NCBI RefSeq assembly: GCF_011492945.1
Contig: NZ_CP045119.1
Coordinates: 930,001-994,000 of the forward strand
Reading direction: 5' to 3'
Origin: Rubrobacter tropicus
GTDB taxonomy: Bacteria; Actinomycetota; Rubrobacteria; Rubrobacterales; Rubrobacteraceae
DNA: 64,000 bases
This document shows positions 17,638-26,787 of this stretch, piece by piece. Numbering within the stretch: the stretch's first letter is position 1; the number at the start of each line of letters is the position of its first letter. Both the position numbers and the translations under genes were made by a program. The notes under the pieces were generated by a model. The model did no database searches. It had not been told where the DNA came from and saw only the letters and a program-made list of their open reading frames with translations.

Positions 17638-17743
17638 CGCCCCCGGCGGTCGGGCCGGCAGGAACCCGCCACCTCTGCCCCAAGCATGGCCCGCTGGGAC
17701 CCCGTCTCCATCGGGAAATTCGTCCGCCCACGCCTGGGTAATT

Positions 17744-18820
17744 CTAGCCAGGCAACCCTCCCCAGTCTCCGCGACCCGTTGACGAAGACCTTCGGGCCGC
17801 GCCGTTCAACAGCCCGCGCCGGGCCGCTTCCCGCATCGCCGCGCCGACGTCCACGGTGAGTGGGCCGTTGGTATCGAGCTCCACCTCCACCCGGTCCCGC
17901 GGCCCCAACTCCATCTCCCGCTCGCCGTCCAGCGCCACGCTACCGGCGCCGGGCGCGAGCGCGACCGCCTCCCCCGGCTCGACGCGCGAGATCCCCTCCA
18001 CCCCGACAGGGACGACGAGCCCGGGGGCCAGCGGAACGTGGAGGACGGTCTCGGCGCGTTCGGGCGGGGCGAGGCGGACGTGGAGGCCGTGCGGGGCGTC
18101 GCGGCCCGTGGGATCCAGGAGGCCCGCGACGGAGGAGAGGCCGACCGCGTCGGGGCGGGCGGAGGTGACCACGATCTCGGAGATGTCCCCGGCGCGCCAG
18201 AGCGCGCGGGCGCCCACGAAGCGCTCGGCGTTCACGGCCACGTCCACCAGGGCGCAGTCGCGGTCGGGCTCGTCGTTCAGTTTCACGCGCAAGACCTTCT
18301 CCCGGCGCAACGCCTCCCCGCCGACCCGCCCCGACGCCACCAGCCCCGTCGCGATGCCCGCCACCGTCGCCTCGCGCATCTCGGGGAAGGCGTTGTTGGT
18401 CCCCGTCGAGAGGGGGCAGAGGGGAAGGTCCACCGGGCAGTGGCGCGCGACGATGCGGCTCGTGCCGTCTCCGCCGAGCACGACGATGGCGGCCACCCCG
18501 CGGCGTTCCATCTCCCCGACGGCGAAGACGGTGTCGGAAGCGTTGTGGCGGACCTTCATCTCTACGAGTTCCAGATCCGTCACCCGGCTGCGCGAGGCGC
18601 CCGAGGCGGCGGCCCTGAGGGTCCGTTCCAGGCTGTCGTAGAGGCCCGAGGCGGCCGGCATCATCAGGACGCGCTCGACGCCGACGGCGGCGAGGCCGAC
18701 CATCAGGCGGTAGACCATGTTGCCCTTCTCGCCGTTGTCGAAGACGGAGGCGCCCGAGACGAGCCTGCGTATGTCCCGGCCCGAGGCCGGGTTCGCGACG
18801 ACGCCGACCGTTACGGGCAA
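17744..18820 (-). CDS. acoX: AcoX-like ATP-NAD kinase family protein
   Basis: The 358-residue protein opens with VGVVANPASGRDIRRLVSGAS and has VLGGDGTSR and PLSTGTNNAFP, the signatures of the ATP-NAD kinase/AcoX family. AcoX is encoded with acetoin dehydrogenase genes in many bacteria; its biochemical role is unsettled. Here it is the last gene of the aco cluster, 10 nt behind acoC, starting with TTG. The context makes acoX the best name. Confidence 0.85.
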   Translation of the reverse strand: MPVTVGVVANPASGRDIRRLVSGASVFDNGEKGNMVYRLMVGLAAVGVERVLMMPAASGLYDSLERTLRAAASGASRSRVTDLELVEMKVRHNASDTVFAVGEMERRGVAAIVVLGGDGTSRIVARHCPVDLPLCPLSTGTNNAFPEMREATVAGIATGLVASGRVGGEALRREKVLRVKLNDEPDRDCALVDVAVNAERFVGARALWRAGDISEIVVTSARPDAVGLSSVAGLLDPTGRDAPHGLHVRLAPPERAETVLHVPLAPGLVVPVGVEGISRVEPGEAVALAPGAGSVALDGEREMELGPRDRVEVELDTNGPLTVDVGAAMREAARRGLLNGAARRSSSTGRGDWGGLPG

Positions 18821-18830
18821 GGTCCGCGCC

Positions 18831-19952
18831 TCAGGCGGAACCAGCCAGGAAACCCTGGATCAGGCGGTTCGTCGGCCCCGCCGCCTCCATCTGAACCATG
18901 TGTCCCTTGCCTTCGAGGATCTCCACCTTTGCGTGCTCCGGCAGGTTCTCCGAATGTTTCGCGGGCACGATCGCGTCCTCCCGCCCCCAGACGGCCAGTA
19001 TCGGGACTTCCGTCCCGGAAAGGTCGGAGACGCCCGCCTGTTTGCCGTCGGGGAACATCTTGTCGGCGACCGCCCGTAGGGCTTCGTCGACCCCGTCCTT
19101 GCGCTTGTACTGGAGCTGGTCGTTCACGAGCTGGCGCGTGACGAGGTCGGGGTCGGCGAAGAGGAGTTGCAGAACGTTCTTCATCTCCTTGCGCCGGTTC
19201 GCCGCTATAAAGCCCTCGATGTAGTCGGCGTTGATCTCCTCCCCAAGCCCCGCGCTCGCTAGCAGCACCAGCGAGGTGACCCGCTCCGGATGCGCCAGCG
19301 CGAAAGCCCCGGCTATGGCCCCGCCCATCGAGTGCCCGGCGAGGTGCGCCTTCTCCACGCCCATCTCGTCCAGAAAACCCTCCACCACCCCGACGAAGAA
19401 GTCCAGATCGCCTTCGCCGACGTCCTTCTCCGAACCCCCGTGGCCAGGCATGTCCAGGGCGTAGACGGCCCTGTCTTCGGAGAGCGCTTCCTGGTTGAAG
19501 ACGAAGATGTTGATGTCGCCGCCGAAGCCTGGGATCAGGACGAGCGGCACGCCGCCTTCGCCCATCCGGAGGTACTGGATGCGCCTCCCGCCGACCTCGA
19601 CCGTCTCGGGTTCGGGACCGCCCGCCTCGGCCGCCTCCGCGGGATCGAAGGTCTCCTGAAACTCCTCGACGAAGGCGTCCACCTCCGAGTCGGGGACGTC
19701 GGCCGGGGCTATCACGCCCAGGAGGCCGCCGACCGGGAGCACCTCGCCCTCCTTGGCGACCCGGCGGCGGAGGACGCCGGAGGCCGGGGTCTCCACCGCG
19801 TTGTTGATCTTCTCGCTCTCCACCTCGACCACTTCGTCGCCGCTGCTGAGATCCGCGCCCTCCTCGACGAGCCACTGCACGACCGTCCCCTCGGTCATGG
19901 AGAGCCCCCACTTGGGCATCCCGAGCTTGGCTATCTGCTGCGTCTCGCTCAT
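18831..19952 (-). CDS. acoC: acetoin dehydrogenase E2 component, lipoyl domain fused to alpha/beta hydrolase
   Basis: Residues 1-80 form a lipoyl domain with the lipoylated Lys in VESEKINNAVE. After a short linker, residues from about 115 form an alpha/beta hydrolase: LVLIPGFGGD, nucleophile elbow GHSMGGAIAG, Asp in VWGREDAIVP and His in GKGHMVQMEA. This is the AcoC layout; the hydrolase-like domain receives the acetyl group in acetoin cleavage to acetyl-CoA and acetaldehyde. There is no E3-binding domain between lipoyl and catalytic domains. It begins 7 nt after acoB. Confidence 0.92.
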   Translation of the reverse strand: MSETQQIAKLGMPKWGLSMTEGTVVQWLVEEGADLSSGDEVVEVESEKINNAVETPASGVLRRRVAKEGEVLPVGGLLGVIAPADVPDSEVDAFVEEFQETFDPAEAAEAGGPEPETVEVGGRRIQYLRMGEGGVPLVLIPGFGGDINIFVFNQEALSEDRAVYALDMPGHGGSEKDVGEGDLDFFVGVVEGFLDEMGVEKAHLAGHSMGGAIAGAFALAHPERVTSLVLLASAGLGEEINADYIEGFIAANRRKEMKNVLQLLFADPDLVTRQLVNDQLQYKRKDGVDEALRAVADKMFPDGKQAGVSDLSGTEVPILAVWGREDAIVPAKHSENLPEHAKVEILEGKGHMVQMEAAGPTNRLIQGFLAGSA

Positions 19953-19959
19953 GCCGCCT

Positions 19960-20978
19960 CTAGGCCCTCGCGCCCGCGCCGGCCACCTCGCGCACGGCCG
20001 CGGCGACCTTCTCCGGGTCGGGCACGTAGAGGTCTTCGAGGGTCGGGGAGAACGGCGGCGGGGTGTGGGGGGCGGTCACCATCTTCGGGGCGGCCTTCAG
20101 GTCGTCGAAGCACTTCTCCGCGACGCGGGACACGATGTCAGACGCCATGCTGCAGCGGGGGTTGGACTCGTCGACGACGACCAGGCGGCCCGTGTTCTCG
20201 ACGCTCTCGAAGATCGTCTCCTCGTCGAGCGGCGAGGTGGTCCTCGGGTCCACGATCTCGCACTCGATCCCCTCGTCGGCCAACGCCGCCGCGGCCTGTT
20301 CGGCCATCGAGACCATCCGGCCGATGGCGACTATGGTCACGTCGTCGCCCTCGCGCACGTACTCCGCCTCGCCCAGCGGAATCTCGTAAGACTCCTCCGG
20401 CACCTCGCCCTCCACCGCGTACAGGACCTTGTTCTCGAAGAAGATGACCGGGTCGTCGTCCCGGATGGCCGCGATCATGAGCCCCTTCGCGTCGTAAGGG
20501 CTCGAAGGCACCACGACCTTCAGCCCCGGAATGTGCGTGAAGATGGGGTACAGGCTCTGGGAGTGCTGGCTCGCGGCCCGGATGCCGGCCCCGTACATCG
20601 TCCTTATCACCATCGGCGTCCTGGCCTTGCCGCCGAACATGTAGCGGAACTTGGCGGCCTGGTTGTAGATCTGGTCGAAGCAGACCCCATGAAGTCCACG
20701 AACATCAGCTCAGCCACGGGACGAAGCCCGGAGCAGGCCGCACCCGCCGCCGCCCCTATAAACGCCGATTCGCTGATGGGGGTGTCCAGGATCTGGTTCG
20801 GGAACTTCCCGTAAAGCCCCTTCGTAACCCCCATGACCCCGCCCCAGGCGTCCATCTCACCGGGCGACCCGGTTCCCCCGACGTTGTCCTCCCCGAACAC
20901 CACGACCGTCTCGTCGCGCTCCATCTCCTGCTCGAGCGCCTCGTTTATCGCCTGCATGTAGGTGATGCTGCGGGCCAT
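19960..20978 (-). pseudogene. acoB: acetoin dehydrogenase E1 beta subunit, frameshifted
   Basis: Two overlapping frames together encode one transketolase-type E1 beta subunit. The first (start 20978) covers MARSITYMQAINEALEQEM to AELMFVDFMG. The second continues at MFGGKARTPMVIRTMYGAG through VDPRTTSPLDEETI and VVVDESNPRCS. The break is at a run of four C on the plus strand (20685-20688): a fifth base restores the expected GVCFDQIYNQAAKFRYMFGGKA junction. E1 beta pairs with AcoA to bind thiamine diphosphate. Since all neighbouring aco genes are intact, an assembly error is as likely as a real mutation; a similar break occurs in narK. Confidence 0.85.
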
Positions 20979-21000
20979 TGGGCCTCCCTTCGGTCGGCCG

Positions 21001-21039
21001 CTGTCGGCTGTCAGCTTTCAGCGGTCAGCTTCTTTCAGG
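21001..21039. repeat. heptad repeat cluster (copy d)
   Basis: Contains CGGCTGTCAGCTTTCAGCGG, units of NTCAGCT with 7-bp period. It lies between acoB and the VOC gene and reaches the VOC stop codon. Together with copy e it brackets that gene. Confidence 0.7.
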
Positions 21040-21412
21040 TGGCGGGTCGGTATGTGCCGAAGCTCCATTCGTAGCCTTCTGGGTCGAGGACGCGGTAGCG
21101 GCGCGTGCCGAACTCGGTGTCCTGGGGCGGGTAGACGATCTTCGCCCCGGCCTCTCTCGCCCTCTCGTAGTGGGCGTCCACGTCGTCGACCGTGACGTAG
21201 ATGCCGTGCGCGTTGGGCGACACGGCGTCGGGATCCAGCACCGGCGGCGGCTCCGCCGTCCCCATCATCAACGCGCCGTTTCCAAACCTCATCTCGGCGT
21301 GGACGACGGTCCCGTCTTCGTCGGGGTACGCCACGACCTTCTCGAACCCGAACGCGGACTCCAGCCATCCAAGGGCCGCGTTCGCGTCCCGGTAGCTGAA
21401 GTAAGGGAACAT
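21035..21412 (-). CDS. VOC/glyoxalase family protein
   Basis: A 125-residue single VOC domain: MFPYFSYRDANAALGWLESAFGF at the start, HAEMRFGNGALMMG in the middle and GTRRYRVLDPEGYEWSFG at the end. Such proteins include glyoxalase, bleomycin-resistance and dioxygenase-like proteins; the reaction cannot be assigned. It sits between acoA and acoB and is flanked on both sides by heptad repeats, so it looks like an insertion into the aco operon. Confidence 0.88.
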   Translation of the reverse strand: MFPYFSYRDANAALGWLESAFGFEKVVAYPDEDGTVVHAEMRFGNGALMMGTAEPPPVLDPDAVSPNAHGIYVTVDDVDAHYERAREAGAKIVYPPQDTEFGTRRYRVLDPEGYEWSFGTYRPAT

Positions 21413-21430
21413 TGGCCTCCCTTCGATCGG

Positions 21431-21588
21431 CGCTATCAGCTTTCAGCTAGCAGCTTCGTTATTCGCGGAGCGGCGATCCTCGCCCGGCCTACCTCCTGCG
21501 AGGCCAGGGATCTGATACGCACTGCACGTCCGGTTATGCCATCGACGGGAGAAGCTGACGGCTGAAAGCTGATAGCTAATAGCTAACG
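21431..21588. repeat. heptad repeat element with inverted arms (copy e)
   Basis: Left arm at 21431-21456 reads as NTCAGCT units; right arm at 21552-21588 reads AGCTGACGGCTGAAAGCTGA and continues as heptads. The right arm overlaps the acoA stop codon, so the last residues of AcoA (VSY) are encoded inside the repeat. About 95 bp of unrelated sequence lies between the arms. Confidence 0.75.
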
Positions 21589-22565
21589 TACACGTCGGTC
21601 AACAGGTTCTCGGCTTTCGGGTCGTCCGCGGCCTTCGCCTCCCTGACTGACTCGTCGATCAGGCTCTTCACCTCTTCGTCTATCTTGTCTAGATCCGCTT
21701 CTTCGACGAGGTCGGCGCCCGTCACGCGGCGGCGGAATAGCATGAGGCAGTCTTTCTCCCGGCGGACTTCTTCGACCTCGTTCTCCGCGCGGTAGGTCTG
21801 GGCGTCGCCCTCGAAGTGGCCGAAGTAGCGGTTTACCTTCGCCTCTATGAGAGACGGGCCGCCGCCGCCCCTGGCGCGCTCTATGGCCTCGCCCGCCGCC
21901 TCGTGGACGGCGAAGAAGTCGTGGCCGTCCACGACGATGCCCGGCATGGAGAAGCCGTCGGCCCGTTTGGCGATGTCTATGCCCTTGGACGAGAAGGCCT
22001 GGGCGGTCGCCTCGGCGTAGCCGTTGTTCTCTACTACGAAGACTACGGGGAGGTCCCAGGCGCTCGCGAGGTTCAGGCTTTCGAGGAACGTGCCCTGGTT
22101 GGCGCCGCCGTCGCCGGTGAACGAGACGGCCACCTGTTTCGTGCCGCGGGTCTTGGCCGAGAGGCCGACGCCGCAGACGAGGGGCGGGCCGCCGCCGACT
22201 ATGCCGTTGGCGCCGAGCATCCCTTTATCCAGGTCCGCTATGTGCATGGAACCGCCCTTGCCGTGGCAGAGGCCCTCTTGCTTGCCGTAGATCTCGAACA
22301 TCATGGCCTTCGGGTCGCAGCCCTTGGCGATGGCGTGGCCGTGCCCCCTGTGGGTCGAGGCTATGTAGTCTTCCCCATCCAGGTGCGCCATGACGCCCGC
22401 GGCGATGGCCTCTTCTCCGGCGTACAGGTGAACGAAGCCCGGGATCTCTCCGGTCGCGAACTCCGTGTGTAGCCGCTCCTCGAACTCCCGGATCGTGCGC
22501 ATCACCCTGTACGCGTCCAGCAACTGCTCCTTGCCGAGCTCCCTGGCTCCGGCGACCTCCGTCAT
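21576..22565 (-). CDS. acoA: acetoin dehydrogenase E1 alpha subunit
   Basis: The 329-residue thiamine diphosphate enzyme subunit carries STHRGHGHAIAKG, GKGGSMHIAD and the ThDP motif GDGGANQGTFLESLN..ENN. It matches pyruvate/acetoin dehydrogenase E1 alpha of the AcoA type. With AcoB it decarboxylates or cleaves acetoin on ThDP and passes the acetyl group to AcoC. ATG 22565 is preceded by AAGGAAGGGAG, and TACAAT at 22586-22591 on the minus strand is a possible -10. It is first in the cluster acoA-VOC-acoB-acoC-acoX. No lipoamide dehydrogenase gene is in the window. Confidence 0.92.
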   Translation of the reverse strand: MTEVAGARELGKEQLLDAYRVMRTIREFEERLHTEFATGEIPGFVHLYAGEEAIAAGVMAHLDGEDYIASTHRGHGHAIAKGCDPKAMMFEIYGKQEGLCHGKGGSMHIADLDKGMLGANGIVGGGPPLVCGVGLSAKTRGTKQVAVSFTGDGGANQGTFLESLNLASAWDLPVVFVVENNGYAEATAQAFSSKGIDIAKRADGFSMPGIVVDGHDFFAVHEAAGEAIERARGGGGPSLIEAKVNRYFGHFEGDAQTYRAENEVEEVRREKDCLMLFRRRVTGADLVEEADLDKIDEEVKSLIDESVREAKAADDPKAENLLTDVYVSY

Positions 22566-22640
22566 GCGGGCTCCCTTCCTTGCCCATTGTAAGTAAAAGC
22601 ACGATAAATCCGCCGCAACCCAGCGTCAAGGGAGGGTCTC

Positions 22641-22925
22641 GGGTCTACCGAACTTTGGATCATCGCTTTCAGTCCTGACTGGATCGAAATGATCTTCGGA
22701 GGCAAGCAGCAAGGGCACACCGATCGTTCGCGCTTGCCCGGATGGGCGACGTAGAGCGCGATCCAACCCGTAGAAGGTTCGAACACCCACAAGGAGTTCC
22801 CGAACGAACGCGGCGAGGGCCTCTATCGTCCCGGTCACGTTGTGGAAGATATCGACGAGGCCATAAGACGGATGGAGGAGAAGCGTTTCTCCCTCCTCCG
22901 GAGCGGACCTGCCCGGGTCAGGCGT
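22641..22925 (+). pseudogene. decayed VOC (glyoxalase/epimerase-like) gene remnant
   Basis: One plus-strand frame reads ELWIIAFSPDWIEMIFGGKQQ, then GWAT, an in-frame TAG at 22752, then IQPVEGSNTHKEFPNERGEG and VVEDIDEAIRRMEEKRF. The pieces match in order the second half of a VOC domain (pattern ELIQPVEG..EFL..GEG.HH..VVEDLDEAI). No start codon or intact C-terminus remains. It lies on the strand opposite to its neighbours and fills the acoA-Nudix gap. Confidence 0.6.
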
Positions 22926-23328
22926 CGCGTCGGTGAAGACCACCCTCGCAGACGGCGGCGATTCCGGCGGGACGGATCTCGAGGACCCGCAACCGCTCGA
23001 CCTCGGCCCACTCCAGATCGTAGCGGTTCTCGGGCGACATCCGCTCCCGCTCAGGACCTCCCACCCGCTGCGTCCCCTCGAACTTCGTGACCAGAAAGTA
23101 GTGCCCCCGGCGACCGTTGTCGTCGAAGACGCCGAGCTTACGGTCCAGCCTGACGTAGAGGCCCGTCTCCTCCCTGGCTTCGCGTACGGCCGCTTCGTCG
23201 GGCGTCTCGCCAGGTTCTATGCCGCCTCCGGGCAACACGTAGTAGTCTTCGGTCTCCTTTCTGCGGCGCATCAGCAAGACACGGTCGCCGTCCAGGATCA
23301 CTACGGCGGCCCGCTCGCCTACTCCCAA
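22918..23328 (-). CDS. Nudix hydrolase
   Basis: The 136-residue protein has a full Nudix box, GGGIEPGETPDEAAVREAREETGL, here interrupted only by expected variation (written in parts: GGGIEPGETPDEAAVRE and AREETGL). Such enzymes hydrolyse nucleoside diphosphates linked to another group. It starts with TTG 23328, overlapping the CoA-transferase stop by 10 nt, so it is the last gene of the hyuA2-hyuB2-cupin-CoA transferase unit. Substrate unknown. Confidence 0.88.
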   Translation of the reverse strand: MGVGERAAVVILDGDRVLLMRRRKETEDYYVLPGGGIEPGETPDEAAVREAREETGLYVRLDRKLGVFDDNGRRGHYFLVTKFEGTQRVGGPERERMSPENRYDLEWAEVERLRVLEIRPAGIAAVCEGGLHRRDA

Positions 23329-24449
23329 CCTTCCAGCCCACTGTGTTGACCCAGGGTCGGAGGGGGATATCGCACGGGCAGCCGCCTTCCATCCACGAGC
23401 ACCGGCGAGGCGAGCATCTTGAGCGTCCCGGCGGCCGGGTGCTCAACCACCTGCAACATGCCAGAGCCGAGTACGTGCTCGTCTTCGAAGACGTCGGACA
23501 GGGCGTTGACCGGCCCGCACGGTACGCCCGCGCCTCGAACCTTCTCGGTCCACTCATCCGCCGTCCGATCGGAGAACCGCTCTTGCAGGACCGCGACCAG
23601 CTCTCTTCTGTTCGCGACCCTGTCGGGGTTGGCGGCGTAGCGTTCGTCGTCGGCGAGGTCGGGCAGGCCGACGGCCTGGCACAACCTCCCGAACTGGGCG
23701 TCGTTGCCCACGGCGATCACGATGGGCCTGTCCGAGGCGTCGAACGTCTGGTAGGGGACGATGGAGGGGTGGGCGTTTCCGATGAGGCCCGTGTCGTTGC
23801 CGCTGATCAGGTACTCCTGCCCGCGGTTGGCGAGCCACGAGAGCGTTGACTCGAACAGGGGCACCTCGACGCGCGCCCCCTCTCCCGTCACGGAGCGGCG
23901 GTGCAGGGCGGCCAGGATCGCGTTGGCCGCCATCAACCCGCAGAAGATGTCGGCCGCGGCGACGCCGACCTTTGTCGGTTCGCCCCCAGGCTGGCCGGTT
24001 ATGCCCATGATCCCGGCCCTCGCCTGCACCAGAAAATCGTAGCCGGGACGGTCCTCGTCGGGCCCCGGACCAAACCCGGTTATGGAGCAGTAGATAAGGT
24101 CGGGGTTTTCTTCCTTTAGGGCTTCGTAGCCGAGGCCCATGCCTTCCAGGGCGCCGCGCTTCCAGTTCTCGATGACGACGTCGGCTTCCGAGGCGAGGCG
24201 CCTTACGCGCTCCAGCCCTTCTTCGGTCTTCAGATCCACCCCGATAGACCTCTTGTTCCGGTTCACGGAGAGGAAGTACGCGGATTCTCCGCCGGCGAAG
24301 GGCGGCCCCCAGTGGCGGGTGTCGTCGCCGCGTTCGGGGTGCTCTACTTTGAGGACGTCCGCGCCGAGGTCCGCGAGCGCCATCGTAGCGTAGGGACCGG
24401 CCAGCACCCGCGACAGATCTAGGACCCTCGACCCTTCGAGCGGGAGCAT
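23319..24449 (-). CDS. CaiB/BaiF family CoA-transferase
   Basis: The 376-residue class III CoA-transferase opens with LDLSRVLAGPYATMALADLG. It has KVEHPERGDDTR, VNRNKRSIGVDLK, and GYDFLVQARAG, where Asp is the catalytic residue. These enzymes move CoA between organic acids. The ATG shares one base with the cupin stop (TGATG), so translation is coupled. Placement with HyuAB suggests the ring-opened product of that enzyme, or a related acid, is activated as its CoA ester; this is inference. Confidence 0.9.
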   Translation of the reverse strand: MLPLEGSRVLDLSRVLAGPYATMALADLGADVLKVEHPERGDDTRHWGPPFAGGESAYFLSVNRNKRSIGVDLKTEEGLERVRRLASEADVVIENWKRGALEGMGLGYEALKEENPDLIYCSITGFGPGPDEDRPGYDFLVQARAGIMGITGQPGGEPTKVGVAAADIFCGLMAANAILAALHRRSVTGEGARVEVPLFESTLSWLANRGQEYLISGNDTGLIGNAHPSIVPYQTFDASDRPIVIAVGNDAQFGRLCQAVGLPDLADDERYAANPDRVANRRELVAVLQERFSDRTADEWTEKVRGAGVPCGPVNALSDVFEDEHVLGSGMLQVVEHPAAGTLKMLASPVLVDGRRLPVRYPPPTLGQHSGLEGWE

Positions 24450-24799
24450 CAGCCCTCGCGGGCGTCGTCTATGAGGAAGAGCAGGGTCGGGCCTTCGGAG
24501 GGGTTGTGCCCCCTGTGGGCCCCCGCGCCGAGGGGGGCGGGGGGAAGGAAGAACGCCTCGCCTTCAGAAGCCCATAGAGGTTCGCTGCCGTCGTCGAACT
24601 CGTACTCGATCTCGCCCGAGATCACGAACCCCCTGTGACCTTCTTCGCACCACTCCTCCCTCGCGGCCCCCGCCTCGTACTCGACCGTGGCCCACCGCGC
24701 CCCCCTCACGTCCACCTCGCGCGCCCGGATGCCCGGCGCGTCTTCGGCCCAGGGAAGCTCCCCGAAAGGCACCCTGCGCGCCCTCTCGATGTCTTTCAT
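24449..24799 (-). CDS. cupin domain protein
   Basis: A 116-residue cupin: EEGHRGFVISGEIEYEFDDG forms motif 1 and GEAFFLPPAPLGAGAHRGHN motif 2. His residues could bind a metal. The start overlaps the hyuB2 stop by 4 nt (ATGA). A longer reading of this frame up to 25783 lies inside hyuB2 and is not used. It may be a small regulatory or isomerase-like subunit in the HyuAB pathway. Confidence 0.82.
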   Translation of the reverse strand: MKDIERARRVPFGELPWAEDAPGIRAREVDVRGARWATVEYEAGAAREEWCEEGHRGFVISGEIEYEFDDGSEPLWASEGEAFFLPPAPLGAGAHRGHNPSEGPTLLFLIDDAREG

Positions 24800-26787
24800 G
24801 CGTGTTCCGCTCCGTTCTCCCAGTGGGACGTGGATCTCCGCGCGAGCATCGCCCGGAAGCCTTCCGTCGTGTTGGGCAGTAGCTCGCCCGTGCCCCAGTC
24901 CAGGATCACGCCGTGCCGCCGGATGACGTCGAGCGTCCCAAGCTTCCCATCTCTGTACCCCTGCGCGACTTTCTCCGGATCTTCTCGTAACCAGCCCAAC
25001 CTTCCTTCGCGAATAGTCGCCCGCTCTTTCTGCGTGGCCTCCTGGTCCACCTCCCACTCGGCGAGCTCGGCGTCGACCTCGCGCACGACGACGCCGTAGT
25101 CGCGCTTCGCCCCAGCAGGGGTGACGTAGCCGTCTTCCACGTCTTCCTTGACGGAATCGGGTTCGCGCAGGAGCGGGTCGCCGTAGCCGCCTCCGCCCGC
25201 CGAGGGCCGGGTGAAGGCGTCGCCTTCCTTGACGGCCACGTTGGAGAAAACCGCCCCCAGGAACCTCTCGTCCGGCCCGTCCTTGTTCAGCCATACGCCG
25301 TGGGGGCAGGAGGGGAGGCCGCCTTGCATGCCCCAGGTTATGGAGCGGGCGCGGTCGCAGCAGTAGGACATCACGGTGTCGTCTATCTCGGTGAGGGCGC
25401 CGCCCTTCTCGACGCCGCAGCCGCCCCGGAACCGGCCCGGACCGCCCGAGTCCGCGACTATGCGGTGGGAGGAGGTGACGACGGGTGTGAGGCGCTCCTG
25501 GCCCTCGAAGGGCTGGACGGCGAGGCCGACGCCGAAAACCGGGGAGGTGGCGTTCGAGCCGTCCCTGCCGTTCCGGCCGCCCCAGCCGCCGACCATCCAG
25601 TCGTACCACATGAAAAACGGGGAGGGGTCGGAGCGTTTGTCCTGGCCCCCGATCAGGAGGTATTCCAGATTGAAGCAGCAGGCGAGCGCCCGCTCGGGCA
25701 TCACCTCGGACCAGAGCTCGAAGAGGGAGTTCATGATCTTCTCGTAGGCCCCCGAGCAGAAGCCCGTCACGGCCGTCGGCCACGGCGCGTTGACGACCGT
25801 GTTCTCCGGCAGGAGCACGTCGAGGACCCGGTAGAACCCGGAGTTCAGGGGCACCTCGGGGAAGAACGTCTTCGTGCCGGCGACGATCCCGGAGAAGCCG
25901 GTGCCCATGCCGGCGTTCAAGAACGAGCCGATCACCGGGTGGCTCCCCGTCAGGTCGTAGGAGATGTTGTCCCCTTCTATGGTCATCTTGACCTTTATTG
26001 GGATGAGCCCCTCCTCGGCGCTCGGGTCGCCGTCTATGTAGTCCTCCGTCTCCCAGGTGCCGTCCGGCAGCTCGAGGACCCGTTTGCGGGTGAGGCGCTC
26101 CACGTAATCCTGGACCTCGGAGAACGCGGTAGTGACGGTGTCCTTGCCGTACTTCTCGACGAAGCGCAGGATCTCGCGCTCGGCCACCCGCGTCGCCTCG
26201 GCCTGGGCGCGCAGGTCCCCCTCGACGTCGCCCGGAGCCCTGGTGTTGGAGGTGATGAGGTTCACCACGTCCTGGCGGTACTCGCCCCTGGACCAGATCC
26301 TGACCGCCGGAATTCGCAACCCCTCCCCGAAGTGTGTCTTCGCGCTGATGTCGAAGGAGCCGGGGACCGTCCCGCCAACGTCCGCCCAGTGGCCGTTACT
26401 CTGGGCGAAGGCTATAAGCTCGTCTTCGGCGAAGATGGGCCGGATGATGCGCACGTCGTTGAAGTGCGTCCCGCCGACGTAGGGGTCGTTTATGGCGAAC
26501 ACGTCGCCGGGGTGTATGTCGCCCTCGAAGGCTTCGATGACCGCCTTGGCGGTGAAGTGGAGGGTGCCGACGTGGACGGCGATGTCCTGGCTGCCCTGCA
26601 TGATGGTGTTGCCCTCGGCGTCGCAGAGGGCGTTCGAGAAGTCCCTGGCCCAGATCACGAACGAGTGGCAGGTGCGCAGGATCTGCTCTGCCATCTCGTC
26701 GACGACCGTGACGAACGCGTTTTTCAGGACCTCGAAGGTAACAGGGTCGAGGGTCTGGGGCCCGGCCTCCGTCCGCCGCTCGGTCAT
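24796..26787 (-). CDS. hyuB: hydantoinase B/oxoprolinase family protein, second copy
   Basis: The 663-residue HyuB homologue has LDPVTFEVLKNAFVTVVDEM, IAVHVGTLHFTAKAV, NDPYVGGTHFNDV and GGPGRFRGGCGVEKG. It is about 145 residues longer than the copy at 7164, with an added C-terminal helical segment rich in Glu and Arg. That size and the CCFNLEYLLIGGQD region recall acetophenone or acetone carboxylase-like subunits. It overlaps hyuA2 by 4 nt. Confidence 0.9.
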   Translation of the reverse strand: MTERRTEAGPQTLDPVTFEVLKNAFVTVVDEMAEQILRTCHSFVIWARDFSNALCDAEGNTIMQGSQDIAVHVGTLHFTAKAVIEAFEGDIHPGDVFAINDPYVGGTHFNDVRIIRPIFAEDELIAFAQSNGHWADVGGTVPGSFDISAKTHFGEGLRIPAVRIWSRGEYRQDVVNLITSNTRAPGDVEGDLRAQAEATRVAEREILRFVEKYGKDTVTTAFSEVQDYVERLTRKRVLELPDGTWETEDYIDGDPSAEEGLIPIKVKMTIEGDNISYDLTGSHPVIGSFLNAGMGTGFSGIVAGTKTFFPEVPLNSGFYRVLDVLLPENTVVNAPWPTAVTGFCSGAYEKIMNSLFELWSEVMPERALACCFNLEYLLIGGQDKRSDPSPFFMWYDWMVGGWGGRNGRDGSNATSPVFGVGLAVQPFEGQERLTPVVTSSHRIVADSGGPGRFRGGCGVEKGGALTEIDDTVMSYCCDRARSITWGMQGGLPSCPHGVWLNKDGPDERFLGAVFSNVAVKEGDAFTRPSAGGGGYGDPLLREPDSVKEDVEDGYVTPAGAKRDYGVVVREVDAELAEWEVDQEATQKERATIREGRLGWLREDPEKVAQGYRDGKLGTLDVIRRHGVILDWGTGELLPNTTEGFRAMLARRSTSHWENGAEHA

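Noticed and set aside
22776-22786. GGTTCGAAC as a tRNA T-loop
   Set aside because: No anticodon arm, acceptor stem or CCA end around it; it is part of the VOC remnant.
22626-22943. 105-codon minus-strand frame in the acoA-Nudix gap
   Set aside because: Plus strand shows recognisable VOC fragments in the same stretch; the minus frame has no family features.
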